A stretch of 64,000 nt of DNA, from NCBI GenBank assembly GCA_038141525.1, contig JAYQIF010000002.1:282146-346145 (forward strand), in the 5' to 3' direction. A model generated the notes under the pieces. The model searched no databases, was not told the DNA's origin, and saw nothing but the letters and a program-made list of their open reading frames with translations. Positions 61,385-64,000 of the stretch are shown one piece after another; position 1 is the first letter of the stretch; every line of letters starts with the position of its first letter. The position numbers and the translations under genes were made by a program. The stretch is from BACL21 sp038141525. Its GTDB lineage: Bacteria > Bacteroidota > Bacteroidia > Flavobacteriales > Flavobacteriaceae.

Positions 61385-62527
61385 ATGAACCACAATCAAT
61401 CTTACTGGGAGTCTTATTTTTTGCGGGATATCGATTATCTGATTGTGGGTTCTGGTATTGTCGGTTTGACTTGCGCGATTCAGCTTAAGGCTAAAGACCC
61501 TGGGGCCAGAGTGGTGATCGTCGAACAGGGAGACCGGCCTTCTGGGGCGAGCATAAAAAACGCAGGCTTTGCCTGTTTTGGAAGCGTTTCGGAGCTCTTA
61601 GATGATGCAAATACCCATACCGACGATGAGCTTGTGAGATTGATACGACGTAGAGCTGAGGGACTGAACCTATTAAAATCAATTATTCCGCCCCAAACAA
61701 TGCAATATAGTGAGCACGGAGGCTACGAGTACTTTTTAGAACATCAAACCGATTTAAGACAGCAATGTTTTGAAGCATTGGATTGGGCCAATAAACTCGC
61801 TCAAGAGGCCCTAGAAACTAGCGATGAGGTGTTCTCACAGGTCGATAACCGATTTGGTTTTACCGGAATTACTCCGAATGGGATACTGAACAAATTTGAA
61901 GGTCAAATTCATACGGGCAAACTCATGGAGGCTTTGAGCGTAAAAGCAGCAGCCTGTGGCGTTCAATTTATGGGCGGAGTAAAAGCGTTGTCGCACAGCA
62001 CCGACCAAGGCCAGGTGGCACTTCAAACCCGAGGTCATGGTCCTATGAGGACAAAAAAACTCTTGTTGGCGACCAATGGTTATACACAAGATTACATAAA
62101 GGGTCTGGTTACCCCAGCTCGTGCTCAGGCCCTCATTACCGAGCCAATTCCTGAGTTAAAAATCAGAGGCACCTTTCATTTAGTTCAAGGGTATTATTAC
62201 TTCAGAAACATTGATCAGCGTATTCTGCTAGGAGGAGGGCGCAATCTTGATTTTGAGGGAGAAAAAACAACTTTAGAAACGACTACAGAACAAATTCAAA
62301 GCGCTTTGGAAGATTTATTGCGCCAAGTGATTTTGCCTAATAAACAAGTTTCTATTGCTGCGCGTTGGTCTGGTATTATGGGCGTAGGTGTTCAGAAAAA
62401 ACCGATCATTCAAAGCTTAGAACCCAATGTATATTGTGGCGTGCGTTTGGGGGGTATGGGTGTAGCTATTGGGGCTGAGGTCGGCCAAAATCTTGCTGAT
62501 TTAGCCACGCAGAATGGCGTTATATGA
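61385..62527 (+). CDS. FAD-dependent oxidoreductase (DAO family)
   Basis: 380 residues. The N-terminal dinucleotide motif DYLIVGSGIVGLTCAIQLK is followed by VIVEQGDRPSGASIKNAGFACFGS. A conserved C-terminal segment (CGVRLGGMGVAIGAEVGQNLAD) completes a DadA/glycine-oxidase-like fold. The amine or amino-acid substrate is unknown. No signal peptide is seen. It is followed by a bidirectional terminator. Confidence 0.88.
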   Translation: MNHNQSYWESYFLRDIDYLIVGSGIVGLTCAIQLKAKDPGARVVIVEQGDRPSGASIKNAGFACFGSVSELLDDANTHTDDELVRLIRRRAEGLNLLKSIIPPQTMQYSEHGGYEYFLEHQTDLRQQCFEALDWANKLAQEALETSDEVFSQVDNRFGFTGITPNGILNKFEGQIHTGKLMEALSVKAAACGVQFMGGVKALSHSTDQGQVALQTRGHGPMRTKKLLLATNGYTQDYIKGLVTPARAQALITEPIPELKIRGTFHLVQGYYYFRNIDQRILLGGGRNLDFEGEKTTLETTTEQIQSALEDLLRQVILPNKQVSIAARWSGIMGVGVQKKPIIQSLEPNVYCGVRLGGMGVAIGAEVGQNLADLATQNGVI

Positions 62528-62551
62528 CTTGTGTACTTTTAAACTTGGATC

Positions 62552-62583
62552 AAAAAAACCAGCCCTTCCGGGCTGGTTTTTTG
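62552..62583. terminator. Bidirectional terminator between FAD oxidoreductase and T9SS protein genes
   Basis: AAAAAACCAGCCC and GGGCTGGTTTTTT form a near-perfect stem around TTCC, with A and T tracts on both sides that suit both convergent genes. Confidence 0.88.
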
Positions 62584-62631
62584 TTCGGCCGTATGGCTAT
62601 TGGCCGGAATTCACTTTAATGTGACAAGCAA

Positions 62632-63486
62632 TTAGTTTTTCATCAACTGAATGGTAGTGCTTCCTTCTTGAGTGCTGATTTGAGCGAAATAAGCTCCTTT
62701 GCTCAAGTTGCTATTGTCGATGGCCAAAGCAGTTCCTGGAGTATCGAATTGAGCCACTTTTTTGCCCAAAACATCAAAAAGAACCACCTGAGTCATATCG
62801 TACTGAGCAGAACGCAGATTCCAAACCGCATTGGACGGGTTTGGAGCAACGCTAAAAGATTGAGCATTGAAATCATTGGCGCTGAGGGCACCACCGCTTA
62901 CAACGATACTCCCAAGAGCTGATTCATTATCTGGATTAGCGTTTAAACCAAGTACTTGAAAACCGTATTGAACATGAGTGTCTTCAGCTGGGTCTACGTC
63001 TGTAAAGACAACCTCAAATGTGGCACCAGATAGTGGAGCCGTTGCAATTTTAAGCACAGAATAATTTGCGTTAAACACCTTGATAAATGCAAGCGCGTCG
63101 TAGTCAGAGTCTAGCGTGTTGCTGTTCACATTCCCAGAAAAAGTTAATTCTTCTCCGGCAAGGGATCCGTCCTGAACATAAGTGTTCCCTTCAAATAATT
63201 TAGCGCCTAGACCCGTAGTTTGATCAACCCAAAATGGATCGGTTGGGTTATCAGCATAGGTGTTGAAATTTGGCTGAAGAGTAATGGTTCCAGCGCTAGC
63301 GTCAACCGTAGATTTGATGTCAGCCACACCCCAGTTTTCACCAAAAATAAAGTCTCCAGTGGCAGGATCAAAAACGTTGGCGTATCCAATCCATTCGGCG
63401 TTGGTATCAACGCTAACACTGTTTTGAGCAACGACACCCAAGGTAACTCCCAAGGCAGCTGCGATTGTAAATAATTTTGTTTTCAT
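62632..63486 (-). CDS. Secreted protein with T9SS type A sorting tail
   Basis: 284 residues: signal peptide MKTKLFTIAAALGVTLGVVAQ, a beta-rich body with no recognised domain, and a C-terminal Por/T9SS sorting domain (SFSVAPNPSNAVWNLRS ... TTIQLMKN). It should cross the outer membrane by type IX secretion and be displayed or released. It is 30 bases downstream of the GH16 gene, so it is probably part of a polysaccharide-utilisation set. A carbohydrate-binding role is possible but not shown. Confidence 0.88.
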   Translation of the reverse strand: MKTKLFTIAAALGVTLGVVAQNSVSVDTNAEWIGYANVFDPATGDFIFGENWGVADIKSTVDASAGTITLQPNFNTYADNPTDPFWVDQTTGLGAKLFEGNTYVQDGSLAGEELTFSGNVNSNTLDSDYDALAFIKVFNANYSVLKIATAPLSGATFEVVFTDVDPAEDTHVQYGFQVLGLNANPDNESALGSIVVSGGALSANDFNAQSFSVAPNPSNAVWNLRSAQYDMTQVVLFDVLGKKVAQFDTPGTALAIDNSNLSKGAYFAQISTQEGSTTIQLMKN

Positions 63487-63516
63487 AAGATAGAGTTTAA
63501 GAGTTATTAAAAATAA

Positions 63517-64000
63517 TTATTGATAAACGCGCACATAATCGATCTCCATGCTTGAGCTATCAAAGTTAGGGTCAATATTGCCCCCTAAAGATCCTCCCAT
63601 GGCCACATTGAGGATAATGAAAAAGTCACTATCGAAGGGCAAGAGGCTCGTGTTGGCAATAGTGTGATAGTCGTTACCATCTACAGAATAAACAATGGCA
63701 TCTTCACTCCAGTCGACAGCATACACATGAAAGTCTTCTGTTGCTCCGGGTACATTAATGCCTTGGGTTACGGCATTGCCCCCAGAATTTCCGGGATAAT
63801 GAACAGAAGAAAAGACCTCATCAGGATTGTTACCGACGTGTTCCATGATGTCCATTTCTCCACACCCTGGCCATGTATTGGTTTGGAAGTCAGATCCAAG
63901 AAGCCAAATCGCAGGCCAAGTTCCTCCACCAGAAGGCAATTTTGCTCTAACTTCGACACGTCCGTAAGTAAAGTCAAAGTTTTGATTGGTTTTAATACGC
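63517..64000 (-). CDS. GH16-family glycoside hydrolase, C-terminal part (cut by window edge)
   Basis: The frame is open to the window end and covers the last 160 or so residues. The catalytic motif GEMDIMEHVG (ExDxxE) is clear, preceded by PAIWLLGSDF and followed by DFHVYAVDWSEDAIVYSVDG and YVRVYQ at the very C-terminus. GH16 enzymes of marine flavobacteria often cut laminarin or related beta-glucans; the exact specificity cannot be set from this part. There is no T9SS tail at this end; the N-terminus is outside the window. Confidence 0.9.
   Translation of the reverse strand, partial: RIKTNQNFDFTYGRVEVRAKLPSGGGTWPAIWLLGSDFQTNTWPGCGEMDIMEHVGNNPDEVFSSVHYPGNSGGNAVTQGINVPGATEDFHVYAVDWSEDAIVYSVDGNDYHTIANTSLLPFDSDFFIILNVAMGGSLGGNIDPNFDSSSMEIDYVRVYQ

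Noticed and set aside
1..64000. CRISPR array, rRNA operon or insertion sequence
   Set aside because: No regular short repeat-spacer pattern, rRNA-like sequence or terminal inverted repeats with transposase were seen.

Overview
This window comes from a member of the Bacteroidota, most likely a marine Flavobacteriaceae. The evidence is: Bacteroidota promoter boxes (TAnnTTTG) ahead of many genes and both tRNAs; a type IX secretion (T9SS) tail on a protein next to a GH16 laminarinase-type enzyme; Bacteroidota-restricted families (DUF4837, DUF6909, DUF4175-type, DUF3575, PID-CTERM-like); and the conserved order pdxA, DUF177, rpmF, fabH, accB, accC. Coding density is high. The only gene-free stretch over 300 bases is 28356-28914.

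Layout. 1-2787: dTDP-rhamnose operon rfbB-rfbA-rfbC-rfbD, read leftward and cut by the window edge. 2971-11235: DUF6909, a GH3-type enzyme, an M23 peptidase, tatA, DUF4837, a LysM lytic transglycosylase and pgk. 11309-28355: holB-like gene, a methyltransferase, mnmG flanked by two parS sites, ybeY, a very large DUF4175-type protein, alkB-like gene, gltX, an SPFH protein, glnS, folB, tRNA-Cys, a LysE-type exporter and rnr. 28356-28914: A/T-rich divergent spacer, a weak oriC candidate. 28915-48405: rpiB, GNAT, an ammonium channel, a sterol-desaturase-family protein, S41 peptidase, rnpA, M1 and S8 peptidases, MBL hydrolase, a cation/proton antiporter, lepA, a TonB receptor, dus, a LolC/E-type permease, rbfA and methylmalonyl-CoA epimerase. 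48452-54384: tRNA-Met(CAU) and a small accessory island behind it. 54475-64000: DUF1059, DUF3575, PID-CTERM-like peptide, ribE, pdxA, the fatty-acid initiation cluster, an FAD oxidoreductase, a T9SS protein and a GH16 enzyme cut by the window edge.

Two things stand out. First, two canonical parS sequences lie immediately before and after mnmG, and rnpA is 19 kb away, which suggests that the window is close to the replication origin. Second, the 3' half of tRNA-Met is duplicated as a perfect 44-bp direct repeat 5.86 kb downstream, with a third, degenerate copy between. The bracketed segment holds a decayed DUF1572 gene, a voltage-gated K+ channel, a zinc-ribbon-like small protein paired with a KAP P-loop NTPase, an unknown protein with an EHMCP motif and a beta-barrel protein. 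No integrase is visible. The small protein/KAP pair is the best candidate here for an undescribed, possibly defensive, system.

The window also has many broken reading frames. rfbB, DUF4837, the methyltransferase, alkB and probably the DUF3575 start each need a one-base correction. The antiporter has one in-frame TAG. The DUF1572 gene has several lesions. Some of these are probably sequencing or assembly errors and should be checked against reads before they are called pseudogenes.
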